This document shows, piece after piece, positions 11,701-22,807 of a stretch of DNA of 64,000 nt. Source of the stretch: Laetiporus sulphureus 93-53 (Eukaryota; Basidiomycota; Agaricomycetes; Polyporales; Laetiporaceae); the NCBI RefSeq assembly GCF_001632365.1, contig NW_024468512.1:786355-850354 (forward strand), written 5' to 3'. The position numbers were made by a program, and so were the translations under genes. Below the pieces are notes generated by a model. It was not told the origin of the DNA. It saw only the letters and a program-made list of their open reading frames with translations, and did no database searches. Position 1 is the stretch's first letter; the number at the start of each line of letters is the position of its first letter.

Positions 11701-14700
11701 TCCCCGATATGTCATCTCCTGCATTCACGCTGGAATAGAAGTCATGCAGCATCGTGAGACCGTTAACGTGATCGTTTACAGCGTTGTGGTCATGACTGAA
11801 AAGGATGGCTAACAACTGCTTCGAAGCATGAGGTTCCATCTGGTGTTGCAAAAGTTCCGCGAGATCCTTCCGTGTCGGACCAGCTTCATTGATCCATCTC
11901 TGGGCGTCCTTCGCTAGTCGCGCCTTCTTTGCGTCAAGGTTGTCGCTAACGAACGGCAAAGTATGCAGTGCGCTCGCTGGCTGAGACGCTGGCGCTCTGT
12001 TAGACGTAGGGACGGTTGCTCCTAAGCGCCTGGATGCGGCGCCTAGCTTGCCAGAAAGCCGAGTAGTGGTTCCTTCAACTGGCGTCTCTGGGCGCGACTC
12101 GGGTCTCGATGAACTGCCTTGAGGAAGCCTCCGACGGACCCCCGCTAGTTTGCTGGCAGGAGCTGTCTTCGTAGCTTCGTCCAGAGATGGTACCTCTTGC
12201 GGCGGAGGAGACGGTGTCGGAGTCTCTGTTGGTTTTGAGGGGACAGCTTTCGAGGATGGAGCAAAAGCTTTGACTGCAGCAGGCTTCGCTGTAGGGGCCG
12301 CTGTTGGAGCCGTCGCTGGACGAGCGGCTTGAATGATGGGAACGACGGCGGCCTTGGACGCCGATTTCAACGAATTGGTTTGATTCATCACGTAGTCATA
12401 TCCTGCGCATGTTATGAGAGTCGGAATGAGAGCCTGTGCACCTTTCCTGACGTCGCCATTACGATCGTCAAGACAAGCGATCACAGGTCCAACCCAGCTA
12501 GTCAAATCCAATCCAGGAGCAGGCTCGTGTGTCTTGAACCAATCAGCAAGCCAGTTGAGAAGGGAGGCACGCTGCAGAGGATTCGATGACTCCAATGCAG
12601 TGGCGAACCCGCTGGTCATCGACTCTAAGCCTTCGCACGCAGTTGCAATCGCCGTGAGAGCCTGTAAAGCAGCAGCTCGCATAGGAGCCTTCTGATCGGC
12701 CAGGACAGTTGAAACCGGAAGAGCGTACAGACGCGTGTGCCTCTCGAAAGGCTTGCCCATCCCTGTTGCGATTCGCGCAGTGACATCCAGCGCGAGTGTT
12801 TGCACGGCCTTATTGGTGTCTGTCACACGGGCTTTCAAGACTTGCGCGATTTCACCTGACGTTTGTCTCAGTACAGATAGTCCACAAGCATCTTCCGAAA
12901 ATGCTACATACCCATGCTCGGCTTCAACCTTTTATTCGCACCTTGATCCAAGATTGCTTGCAGATTCTCCAATGCCTCCTTCTTTGTCTTCCAAGCATCG
13001 CTTTTGGCATCCGCGACAATCGTGGTGCCCTTCAGCAGACCATCAAGCTCCACGCGAGGAAACAAGTCATCAAGCGGATCACCTCCGCCACTAACGCCGC
13101 CTTTACCCGACTGGCCAACCGCAACCTCTGCAACATCTGCGGATGTCCGTGTAGGCTGCGGAGCTGGGTTGCCCTCCACCTTATCGAACTCGTTAAGTAT
13201 GGTGTTCAGCAACTGCGGGTTGAGATCCTCCAGTAAGTCCTTGATAGCTGTGAATTTATCAGAGATTGCACAAGCGGCAGCGGACATAACTACCTACAAG
13301 AACCCGCAAACAGCTTTACGGTGATTAGGGTCTTCGTTGCACTCGTTCTTACCGCCGCGTTAGAGTTTTTCAAGGCGGTCTTGAGAAATTCAATGAGACT
13401 TCGCATAGACAGACCCGCTATTCCGAACTCGGTGAGTGCTTGTTCTATCCAAGTCAGTGAATCGGCAAGGACTTTAGGGGCCTTCTGTTTGGAGAGCGGC
13501 TCATATGCTAGATGTAAATGTTTGTCATGAGCACGATGACGCAGTCGTCCTACACATAAAGACAGTCGCTTACCATGCCCAAGGACGAACTGCAGCGACG
13601 TCTTCTCCGAAAAGAGAAGGAGAGTTTCACCAGCGGGCTTTTTGAGCTTTGCATCCCCCAACTTCTCCGTAAGATGGGGGATGCAGAGAGCGACCGATGA
13701 CCTGCCAAATGAAGGGCAACGCTCGGCCAAGATGTTGAGGATACCATACAACTTAGTGGATACCTAAGCGATCGAAGTTGAATAAGTCAATTGACGTCCG
13801 ACGTATGGCATATAATGAGACCGTGCAGACCTGGAAATTCTTCTCTCCCCAACCTTTCTTGCTTAGGAAACGCACGACCACTTCAGCGTCTAGGTCAGGC
13901 ACAGCACCTTCGACCCAGGTAGTCATCTCTTCCAGAGCTGCTAGCCGCACTTTCCAGTTCGAGTCCGCTAGATCGGTGAAGTAATTCGGGGGAATGACCT
14001 CTGCTGCGAGTGCTTCGGCATCCTCGGGGGTATGCTTGAACTTGAAGTTATCAAGAGCACCCGGTGGTGCGGGAACTGCAGATTTCGATGGTTTCGAGGC
14101 TGTACTTGTCGGCGCTGGTTTCTTGATGGGAGCGTGCACGGGCGCGGATGATGGAGGGGTGGGACTTGCGGTGCCGGTTTCGCTGTCATCCCCGGTAGGC
14201 TTCTTCAGCTTCGCCTACAGTGAAAGGTTAAAGACCGGAGCATATTTTCGACGAGGTCATACTCACCAGCAGCCTTGCGGGTGGCTTCTTCAATGGTTTG
14301 TCCTCAGCAAGTAGCTCTTCTTCCGAAGGAGCAGCTACAGGACTCGGCGGCTTTGCAGCGGACGCTTTCTTTGCCGGCGGAGGAGCTTTGGTGGGACCCC
14401 CAGCGCCAGCCCTTGCTTTCACTGCCGCCTTCTCGTAGGCCTCCTTAACCTTTACTTTCCGAACATCGGCCAGAGTCTCCATCAACCCGTTGAGAGGCCT
14501 CTCTCCAACCATCTTCATAAATGTTCCGAGACAGGTTGCCGCTTCGTTGCGTGCTCCCTCAACCGAGTCCTCGAGTATAGGAGCCAACGCATCGGAAACA
14601 GTTTTGACTTGTGGAGGAGACACGGGCGTGGGAGAAGTCGAGAGACACCTGGTGAGGAACTTGAGTGCGCCTTCCTTCACCTGCGGATTCTTCGAACCTA

Positions 14701-16163
14701 AAGCTGGCAATATGTCCGGGATGATGTCAGACAAGGTTGTCTGATCGGGTAACAATCAGCTGCCTTGATACATTCGTGTAGAAGGACTTGTCGTACAGTC
14801 GTGAAAACCGCGTCCAGAGCGGACCCGATTGCATCGGTTACGGTTGCCTTCCTCTCCTTCAACCGCTCCAACATAGGAGGAACAACGCTCTCCCTATATC
14901 GCCCGAAAGCATTCATCAACCCTTTAGCAAGACCCTCGATACAACCGGCTGCTGCCATGACACAGTTGACATTTGCGTCTTTGTGTACGCATGTTGCCAA
15001 AGACTTCGCGAGGTCGCCAAGCTCTGCCGCCTCCTTGATTCGAGGCGTTGCGCTGACCAAAGACAGCAATTCATCGAGCACCTCTTTACGCTCCTTCCAC
15101 TTGGACGAGCCGAGGGATGCCTGTAAGTTGGACGGCAGTTTGGGCACAATATCTACCTCCTCTGCGAACATACGCGGATCTGGAGGCGCTTCTGGAGTGG
15201 GAAGTTAGCACCACGGCCTAAGAATGTCAATCATGATACATGCCTTCCTGCGAAGGGCCGCCTGCATCATCACTATCTCCCGCCGCCGCCCTCATTTCCG
15301 CCTCCAATGCTGCAGCCCTCGTCAGTCGTTCAGGCCTCAAAGTCCCCTTACCTTTGCCTTCCTTCTCCATCGTCTCAAAAGCCTCCTTCAACTCCTTCAC
15401 TTGCACCGGCTTCAAGTCGTTGAGAAACGACTCAATACCGGGTCCAATGTACTGATATAATGTGTGGGCAAGTGCTGTACCTTCCGCACGTACTGTCTTG
15501 TCAGTATGGGCGAATATCTTCGGCAACGCCTTTAGGATGGGCCCTGGTGGTGTCACAGAAGTGCCGAACAGCCTAATATGAGCATGTCCGTGAACACTAT
15601 CATGCGTGATGAACATAAAGGCCACGTACCGTATGACTTCCTTTAGCGCAGCCACACATCCTGCTACTACCTTCGGCTGTTTCGCTGCCAAGCCGGGTAG
15701 GATGTCATCCTACGGGTACTTCAATGCACGCACCAATGCAAATATTCAAATGACGTACGACAATCCCAGCTCCTCCGTTGTCAACCTCCACATACTGGAG
15801 CACGAGTTCTGTCGCATGTAATTTCGTGCCCGCGCGCGTCGACCCAAAACACTTGTCCACCAGTGCCGGCACCACCACCTCTCGTGTCCGGGCAGCATTC
15901 TCGCCTGCGAATTTCACAAAAGCTATGACACACTCGACGCCTTTCTCCTGCGCCACTGCGTTCGCATCCGTGACAGCCTTCTTCAACAGTTCAGGATTGC
16001 TGATATATGGCTTGAACGCGGGGTCAGAATCGGATGCTGTAGCTTGGAAGGTCTTGACCAGTGACTCGTATGCGCTGACTCTGGCTTTCCAGTTCTTGTG
16101 CGCCAGCCGTTCAAGCACCGGAATTGTTGTGAAATCCTCCTCTGGTGGAGGAGTCCCGTCCAT
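8703..16163 (-). CDS. XMAP215/Dis1/Stu2-family microtubule polymerase, about five TOG domains
   Basis: This protein adds tubulin at microtubule plus ends and acts at spindle poles and kinetochores. The ATG at 16163 opens TOG1 ('IPVLERLAHKNWKARVSAYE', 'PALVDKCFGSTRAGTK'). TOG2 is at about 15170-14450 ('LQASLGSSKWKERKEVLDE'). A Pro/Ala/Lys linker follows, then TOG3 (about 14030-13290, 'FTDLADSNWKVRLAALEEM'), TOG4 (about 13240-12350, 'DAWKTKKEALENLQAILDQ'), a long Ser/Pro-rich basic linker, and TOG5 (about 11900-10950). The C-terminal part includes a Ser/Pro/Arg-rich stretch (about 10920-10650) and a final coiled-coil-like exon ending at 8703. Summed exons suggest roughly 2,000 residues, like animal XMAP215 and far longer than two-TOG yeast Stu2 or Alp14. 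At least a dozen exons are visible, including a 42-nt exon near 9000-9043. I saw no in-frame stop inside the model. Confidence 0.94.
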
Positions 16164-17252
16164 GGCCAGTCAGCAGTGAGGCAGAATGCAGCGTAGCAAG
16201 AGTAGTACTCAACCCTTCCGAACTTGACGCGCTAGCGCTGGACCCTTGTGATTGTAGGTCACACGTAACGAGCGTTGTCGGATGTGTCACGCTCCTGCAC
16301 CCGACATCATTCAGCCGTGACTGGTTCCAAGCTGACATTGCGTCCATACCGTGATCCTGGATTTGCTTTGTGGATGTTGCTAGGCTTCGAAAGAAGGGAC
16401 GCTCTCCTCCCCACCCACAAATAGCGCAAGAATTATCCGGTTATTGAACAGCATGTTGATGACGCGGCTGAAGCGATAGCAGCGCGCATCTCTCGTGCAG
16501 CTTCCTGCCTGCTTGACATCACCAGAGCCCTCTCGCTTAAGCAAACCCTCTGACCTAACTACGCTGATTCCGGCACTCCTTCTTGCCGGAAGCTCCTCTG
16601 CCGTGAGGCGTTTCGACAGTCGCAGCGGCGAGTGCATGTCGACTAAGATGCTCATCGAGATCTACTATGATGCGCTTAGTAGAACACGGGAGGGCAAACT
16701 AAACCGTCGGCGCTATGCTCAGTGCCAAATGCTTCTGTTTTTGTGTTATCGATTTAGCATGCTAAGGAGGATACATTATGATATTAGTGGTCAGCGCAGT
16801 ATGCTACGATCATGATTGGCTTATACACGGGTGCCATGACGAAAACTGCCGATGAATACATAACAGAGCGAAAACGATGTGCCAGGTATGAAATGCGAAG
16901 ACACGAAACAAATGGCACTGATAATGTAGGTGCTAGTGGAATGGAGAGTCAATCTATGCAGTTACTACCACATTATACATATGTTTTGCCAGAGCACAGG
17001 AATGAATGATGTCGGGTTGAACGGTAGGGGAGTACGGATAGCGAAGGCTGAGCATTAAGGTAGATGATTAAAGCGTGAGTAACATGCGTTTTGATGGGCA
17101 GGCTCGAATAAGATAGCGATCTGCACGCGCGCACATGCATGGCCTCCGGTCGAGCTCTTCTCTCCGGACGGTCATGATCGACGCGTGCGCAATTTTGGGA
17201 ACCGCCGTAGCGGAGCGAAATTCTTGGTGACGACAACAAGAGCAGTCCCGAA
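16164..17252. other. Intergenic, 5' side of the XMAP215-family gene
   Basis: About 1.1 kb between the XMAP215-family start and the end of the orphan gene at 17253. Only short, compositionally unconvincing open frames are present (for example 16380-16655 minus). Nothing recognisable beyond a presumed promoter next to 16164. Confidence 0.4.
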
Positions 17253-17879
17253 TCAGGGCCGAGGTTCGCGTTCGAGCTTGAATGCGATGCGATTATCTCC
17301 AGCAGCCCGAAAAAGCTGGCGATAATGGACAGGGCCGAAGATCTCAGTGAGCTGCGCCTCATGAGAGTGAACCCACTCGACCGGAGGCAAAGCCCGGATC
17401 GTCCTCTCCACGCAACCTCCTGAAACCTGCTCTTCCTTCACCAAAACGACCATGCCAGTAAGCAGGCACTGTATCAAATGCAACAAGTCCCCAATGGCGA
17501 GAACGGTATGGCGCATGCCGGGGAAAAGCGCGCTGTGGAAAACCATCTCCCACTGCACACGTCTCTCGCGAGAGAAGAAAGAGGACGCATTGACGGGCAT
17601 CTGGAGTCGGAGATTGGGGCTGCGCGGAAGACCGGAAGGCGAACGGTATGGTGAGGGGCATTCGATGTCGAACAGGAGCCGCGCATCCGGGGGAGTGACG
17701 TCCTTCCATCCCATATTTTGCACGAGCTGGGCTCGAATGGCAAGCATCCAACGACGCGCCCGCGCGTAATTGGTACCCAAGGCCTCCGCAGTGGTGAGGG
17801 GAATGCCGGTGCGGCGCGCCCACTCGTCCATGTGCGCGATATCATTGCTGAACACCAATTGTGGTGGCGCACCAGACAT
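17253..17879 (-). CDS. Uncharacterised 208-residue protein, single exon
   Basis: One uninterrupted ATG-to-stop frame begins 'MSGAPPQLVFSNDIAHMDEW'. The composition looks like a real globular protein: balanced hydrophobic, aromatic and charged residues, several Trp, and few low-complexity runs. A hydrophobic stretch 'TVLAIGDLLHLIQCLLTGMV' (about residues 125-145) could be a buried helix or one membrane segment. There is no signal peptide. I recognise no family. The overlapping open frames on the other strand and frames are shorter or poorer in composition. It lacks introns, unlike most genes in the window. Confidence 0.65.
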   Translation of the reverse strand: MSGAPPQLVFSNDIAHMDEWARRTGIPLTTAEALGTNYARARRWMLAIRAQLVQNMGWKDVTPPDARLLFDIECPSPYRSPSGLPRSPNLRLQMPVNASSFFSRERRVQWEMVFHSALFPGMRHTVLAIGDLLHLIQCLLTGMVVLVKEEQVSGGCVERTIRALPPVEWVHSHEAQLTEIFGPVHYRQLFRAAGDNRIAFKLEREPRP

Positions 17880-19878
17880 TTCGGAATGATAGCAGTGGTG
17901 AATGCAGAGCTTTCGTCCGGACGTCGACGACTAGAGGAATGAGATTGCCGCCGTTTCGTCATGCCTAGGGAGGATATATACACGAGAGGGTACTTACCCG
18001 GAAGGCAAATGCGCCTGGCGTCTTCCAGCACTTAGCAGTGTGGATCAGCGTTTAGCGTGCTAAGGCGGACACGTTCCGCGGAGTCGAGGAACGAGATCAG
18101 CCACGAAGAGAGGATGTTACAGCCTCGAGGAGGATGGAGGAGGGAGGGACAGGCCGGACGTGCCTTTATGAAGTCGGACAGACGGGCGTTGCGCCAAAGC
18201 GGCCATAATTGGGCCTGGCGATCGCAACGGGTGGCGGCCTCATTGGGTTTGTGCGACGTTCCGACGCGGCAAAGACACGAAACGTGTTTCGATGAGCAAA
18301 GGGTGCAATTTTGGTACAGAAGTGCGTCGAGATCGAGCCAAAAGCAGAGCTATCTTTTGGCACAAATCCCACGCTGCTTCCGCCTGACGTTTGTCCCCTG
18401 CCTCGGTGCGCCTGCCCTGAATCCTCTTCTCACACACCCGCTTCCCATTATAGGCCAGCTTTGAGGCGCAATTCTCTCCCGAGCTCTAATATGCAGACGT
18501 GACTAGTTGTCAGCCTTCTCGCGCTGTGCGGTCGTGCTTTAGTATGTCGGCTTAGTCCATTGCATCACTTCCCGAACTTTCATTTTACACGTCTGGGACT
18601 TGGGCTGGACAGAACACCTGCGCTCATACAGAACGCCCGCGACATGGCAACGGACAAATTTGCAACGCAGATACCCGCCGCCGGGGACAACGCCAACCAA
18701 GAAAGGAAACATGCATGCCATAATCGTCAATTTAGTCCCGGAATTATCTAGACGCCCGTCATCCTCCATAAAAAAGATTCGGGAGCGATGTGAGAAAGCA
18801 AGGTGCAATTTTGATGACATTTACAGTGTACGCGTTATTTGGAAATCTCTATATAAGGAGGTCCTTTGCTACGTTTAATCCCGCTTTCGCCGCGCAAGGT
18901 GCGACAGTGTCGGACAGACTATGCCACCGCTCGGATCAGTCCTGGCAAGTCATGCCTTCAAGCTTCAGCCCTCAAAGCCTCAGGTCTGACAGTTCTGGCC
19001 AGGGCTCGATTTTGAGTCGTCGCAACGGCCCTTCACAATGGCCGACCAGAAGGGTAACTGAAGCCTCGGTTATACGCTGAGGCACGTCAACGTCCCAACG
19101 CTACTTTGCAGTATCCTTTGCCGGAGCTGTCGCCGTAATCGAGGTGTATTTGGAACAAGCGAATAGAAGTGATGCTGTAACTGCCTCGAACAAGCGACCC
19201 TGTACGCTGAGAAGGGCCCGGCCATCATCGATGGACCACGCTCGAGCCTTCACTTTCGCCTAAGAAACGACCACGAACAGTGGCGTCATAGCGGGCGATC
19301 AGCGGCATCGACATCATGTTGGTATCGTTCGCGACCGGCGAGGCAGGCAACTGCAGCACATCGCCATGTGACTCTGGATATGATGAACTATATAGTTCAT
19401 TTTATGTAGAAAGCCTGCGTCGGAAGATGGCACCCAAAATCATCATCAGCAATGACACAAAATCCTGTTGGGGTCGTACTGGGCTGCATGCGACCAATCG
19501 CGAAATTCGAACAGTTCTCGGTTCTGTTGTGGGAAGTCCCTTCACTTTTGCGACTAGTCCTCGTGAGACAGTGATCTTTACGCCTAAGCTTGGTTCATTT
19601 GAGCATGAGCGTAGTGGACTCTGCAAATGAACTCGTCTGTATTGGATCGGATCGGTAGTCGAGACTGTCGAGTTTGTAATTGAGCTATGAGGTTCGCGGA
19701 CATTTGAGCCATGATTGAATTGATGATTAACTTCCCGGAGCGCCCGTTCGGTCAAGTCATGTGACTCGCCGCAGACTCGCTTCGACTTCGACTTCCTGCT
19801 CGTCGCTTGCGGTGGTCCAGTTGTGCATTCAAATCGTGGCGTATTCGCTCCTGCGTCTTTCCACCCTTGCACCGTGTC
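17880..19878. other. 2-kb intergenic region with a TATA-like box and a possible mini-gene
   Basis: This separates the divergent orphan (minus) and eIF2B-alpha (plus) genes. The only notable features are a TATA-like TATATAAG at about 18850-18857 and the candidate two-exon frame at 19038-19263 listed separately. A 176-codon minus-strand frame at 19402-19932 overlaps eIF2B-alpha exon 1 and looks spurious. Confidence 0.4.
19038..19263 (+). CDS. Candidate 55-residue protein in two exons
   Basis: An ATG with favourable context ('cacaATGGCC') opens 19038-19053. A GT-AG intron of 58 nt follows, and exon 2 (19112-19263) stays in frame to TAA. A TATA-like box lies about 180 nt upstream. The product begins 'MADQKVSFAGAVAVIEVYLE'. 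I recognise no homologue, and short frames like this arise by chance, so it is a weak candidate. Confidence 0.22.
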
Positions 19879-21315
19879 ATGGCTGAAGCAGACAGTAATG
19901 ATAAGTTCGACATCTATGCCACCTCTCAGCACTTCCTCGAGGATGATAAAGTGCGCCGATTTGATATGATATATCCGAGCATCAACTTAGCAGTCCTGTA
20001 TCCGCCAAGATATCGCCCCCCCTCGCTGCAATACTGGCCCTGACAGAGTCCATAGCAAAGTCCAATGGTGAGCAAGCATCTTGCCGCGTTTCACGCCCGA
20101 AAAGTTGAGAATGGCCTATCAAGCGGGTACCATGTTTGAGCTTGTCCAAGCCCTCAACGACGACGCCGAAATTCTCAAACAGAGATCTGCCAATCCTATC
20201 AGTCTGAACGCTGGTTGCGAGCTGTTCATTGCCTTTGTGACGTTATTTCCTCACGAATCGGACGTAAGTTCTCGCCTGCGGAGCGTACCTGTTTCCGTCT
20301 GATAGATATCGCGATATGCATTACAGAGCTTCTCGGAGTTGAAGACCGAGCTAGTGAAGCAGGGTCAAAAATATGCCGCAGAAGCAATCACCTTTCGGGA
20401 CAGAATTGCTGAGCTTTCTCTCGGATTTATTAAGGACGACTCGGTGGTACGCAGGTCCTCGCACGGGCTCCGGATAAGCACTGAGTCTCATCCCGCAGAT
20501 TCTCACCCACTCGTATTCACGTGTAGTCATGAAAACCTTGCTCCACGCACACAAGACAAAACGAATATCCGTCTACGTTACGGAGGCACGGCCTCGTGGC
20601 CTAGGGTGCGCTGAGTGGCATGTTTTCTGATGGGCTGTGCCCTGATGTGACGCATCTGATAGCATGAAGACATACGAGGCATTGACTGCTGCTGGCATAC
20701 CCTGCACCGTTGTCCTTGACTCAGCCGTAGCTTATGTAATGGATCAAGTAGATTTCGTCCTAGTTGGGTCAGAGGCGGTCGTCGAGAGCGGCGGCTTAAT
20801 CAACGCCGTTGGCAGCAACCAGATCGCGATTATCGCAAAGGCTGCCAATAAACCATTTTACGCGCTAGCCGAGAGGTGAGTTCAAAGCTGGTGTATCACA
20901 CGCCGTCTGACTGGTGCATTCCCGTAGCTACAAATTTCACCGTCTTTTCCCCCTATCACAATATGATCTGCCTACACACAATCCGACCATCTTGTCCTTC
21001 CCAGCGCTGCCACAGCCATCTGCAGATAGCGAGAGTGCCCGAAGCCGCCCAACTGTTCCGTCATCTGCCGCAAGTGGCGTTCCGGCACGGACGAAAACGC
21101 TGCCGCCCCCGACCGAAATGAAGATGAATGCGGAACAAATTGCACGGAATCCTGGCGTGGACTATACCAGGTACGCAAATTGTCGCTATCGGAAAGGTCA
21201 TGCTCTCACCGTTGCCGTGAGCAGACCTGACCTGATATCACTTGTTTTCTCGGATGTTGGGATACTGACACCGGAAGGCGTGAGTCAGTACCTAGTCGGT
21301 ATGTTCGCCGGGTAA
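19879..21315 (+). CDS. GCN3: Translation initiation factor eIF2B subunit alpha
   Basis: This is the regulatory subunit of the eIF2B guanine-nucleotide exchange factor, which senses phosphorylated eIF2 (yeast Gcn3). The ATG at 19879 starts '[13 protein letters not shown]'; exon 2 begins at about 20010. The N-terminal helical domain contains '[20 protein letters not shown]' and '[20 protein letters not shown]'. The Rossmann-like C-terminal domain shows '[17 protein letters not shown]', '[10 protein letters not shown]', '[20 protein letters not shown]', '[19 protein letters not shown]' and '[13 protein letters not shown]', all family signatures. A Ser/Pro-rich insertion after '[10 protein letters not shown]' precedes the last helix. 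The stop TAA is at 21313-21315. Exon joins are by eye from frame and GT-AG sites. I see no disruption. Confidence 0.95.
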
Positions 21316-22288
21316 GGTCGAACGAGTAGGCGTTTCTCCAATCCTATTCGCGGCAAGATCGCCACGCGCGATAGAGTTAGCGATAAACTTCTGCATCAGG
21401 TAACCCAAGCCCGACTGAATATTGTCCCCGGACACGTGCACGATCGTCAGTTCCGGCCAGGTTGTTCGGGCGACAGCGCGCACAGGTGAAGGCTATTCCG
21501 ATAGACAGCGCATGCATGTTGGCAGACGTGTGCGACCGTTTGCTGGGCACACAATATACATTCTCGTATACACTCCCTTGGTCTTGGCTATGTTTATCGA
21601 TGGCGTTCCAACGCAGCATATGGCACGCAGCAAGCATGGCCGTAGCTACCCTTTGTCTAACCCATCATGAACCATGAATCTCGCCTAGACAGTTCATCCC
21701 CACCTATGAATTGCCTCTGCGTCATCCGTTAGATCATTTGAATAGGGGAAGGTCCTCGATCGCTACGGAAGATGTCATGACCTGGATAAGATTCGTGTCT
21801 CTCTCCGTCTGTCTGGGCCTGAGCATGATCGATAGCTCTGCAGAGCGGATCTCACCAACACGCGTGCGATACCGGCCCCTGCCGTCTGCAGCTCCATATT
21901 ATCCTGAGTTGTGCCGAATATGCATTGCAATTAACGTTTTAGCTTTAGCGTGCCGGAGCCCAATTGCGGGTTCAAGACCAGATGTTTATTCAGGGAAACG
22001 CGGTGACGACGTCCGATCAACCTCCTTCATCTAACGCCGAAAAATGAACCTTGTGGGTTTGTCTCAAACACTTGACTGCACCCTCGGCATCTTGATATGC
22101 TGAAAAAGCGAACTCGTGTGCACGGTCCGATCCATTGATGTTATCGACATCCGTCGCGGGGGTCTATACTGCGACTGGATAGGACGCAGAGGCCGGATCT
22201 TTTCAACGCTGCTGCCGGACTATAAATTGTGAGCATTTCATGCCTATCATACATCCACACCCCTTAGCCCCCCTCTGCACTCATCGTC
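21316..22288. other. Intergenic region upstream of the Cys/His-rich gene
   Basis: About 970 bases with only short open frames. A TATAAA-like element ('gactataaattg', about 22219-22230) lies roughly 65 nt before the ATG at 22289 and may be its core promoter. Confidence 0.35.
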
Positions 22289-22807
22289 ATGTGTTTCTTT
22301 CGACGGTGAACACAACGTTTTCACTCACTTTGAAGACGGTTTCTAATACCCCTGCTCAGTGTTCGTAATCACTATAAGCGCTGCGGGCATTACATCGATT
22401 TGGTGTGTTGCACTACAAGCTGGTCCTTCATTCCTATGCTGACTATTGAATTTCCAGCCCGATGAAGAGGTCGTCACAGTGGTTCCGACGGATTTCAATG
22501 TGTCAACTCACTTTCACATGCAGGTCAAATGCCAAGACCGTTTCTGCAAGTTCAGCACCGCCCACCCCGAGGACTGTGTCCCTCCGGAATGTACCAAGAC
22601 TTGTTGGCAATAGTACGCCTTTGTTACCGATGTGCTTACTCCCTTTGACATGGATTGGCGCCTACTCTAGTCACCAATTCCCACAACAGTACAGTTAGTG
22701 ATAACCCCTCGGAGCGCATAGCCCACTACTCACGCCATGGATGCTCTTCAGCTCCTGTTATAGACACCTATTGCCCCGTCTGTGTTGAGACTGGCGTCAC
22801 CAACTGA
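22289..22807 (+). CDS. Small Cys/His-rich protein (79 residues, six exons)
   Basis: This gene is visible only when six short exons are joined: 22289-22305, 22360-22402, 22458-22469 (12 nt), 22524-22612, 22671-22693 and 22752-22807. All introns are GT-AG, the sum is 240 nt and the frame is open throughout. The protein starts 'MCFFRR' and has 'RCGHY', then C-x4-C, 'CKFSTAH', H-x3-C, C-x4-C, C-x3-C and a final 'YCPVC'. The spacing suggests structural zinc binding. No signal peptide or membrane segment is seen, so it is probably intracellular. A second member with the same signature is at 30048-30413. I recall similar unnamed short proteins in Agaricomycete genomes, without an assigned function. 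The exon model is by eye; the conserved signature is the main support. Confidence 0.65.

Noticed and set aside
12735..13236. Plus-strand frames of 119 and 146 codons
   Set aside because: They lie antisense to TOG-domain exons of the XMAP215-family gene and have shadow-like composition.
19402..19932. 176-codon minus-strand open frame
   Set aside because: It covers the eIF2B-alpha start and exon 1 in antisense and has no recognisable motif.
21960..21985. 'gggttcaagacc', considered as a tRNA B box
   Set aside because: No matching A box, acceptor stem or anticodon loop could be found at tRNA spacing.
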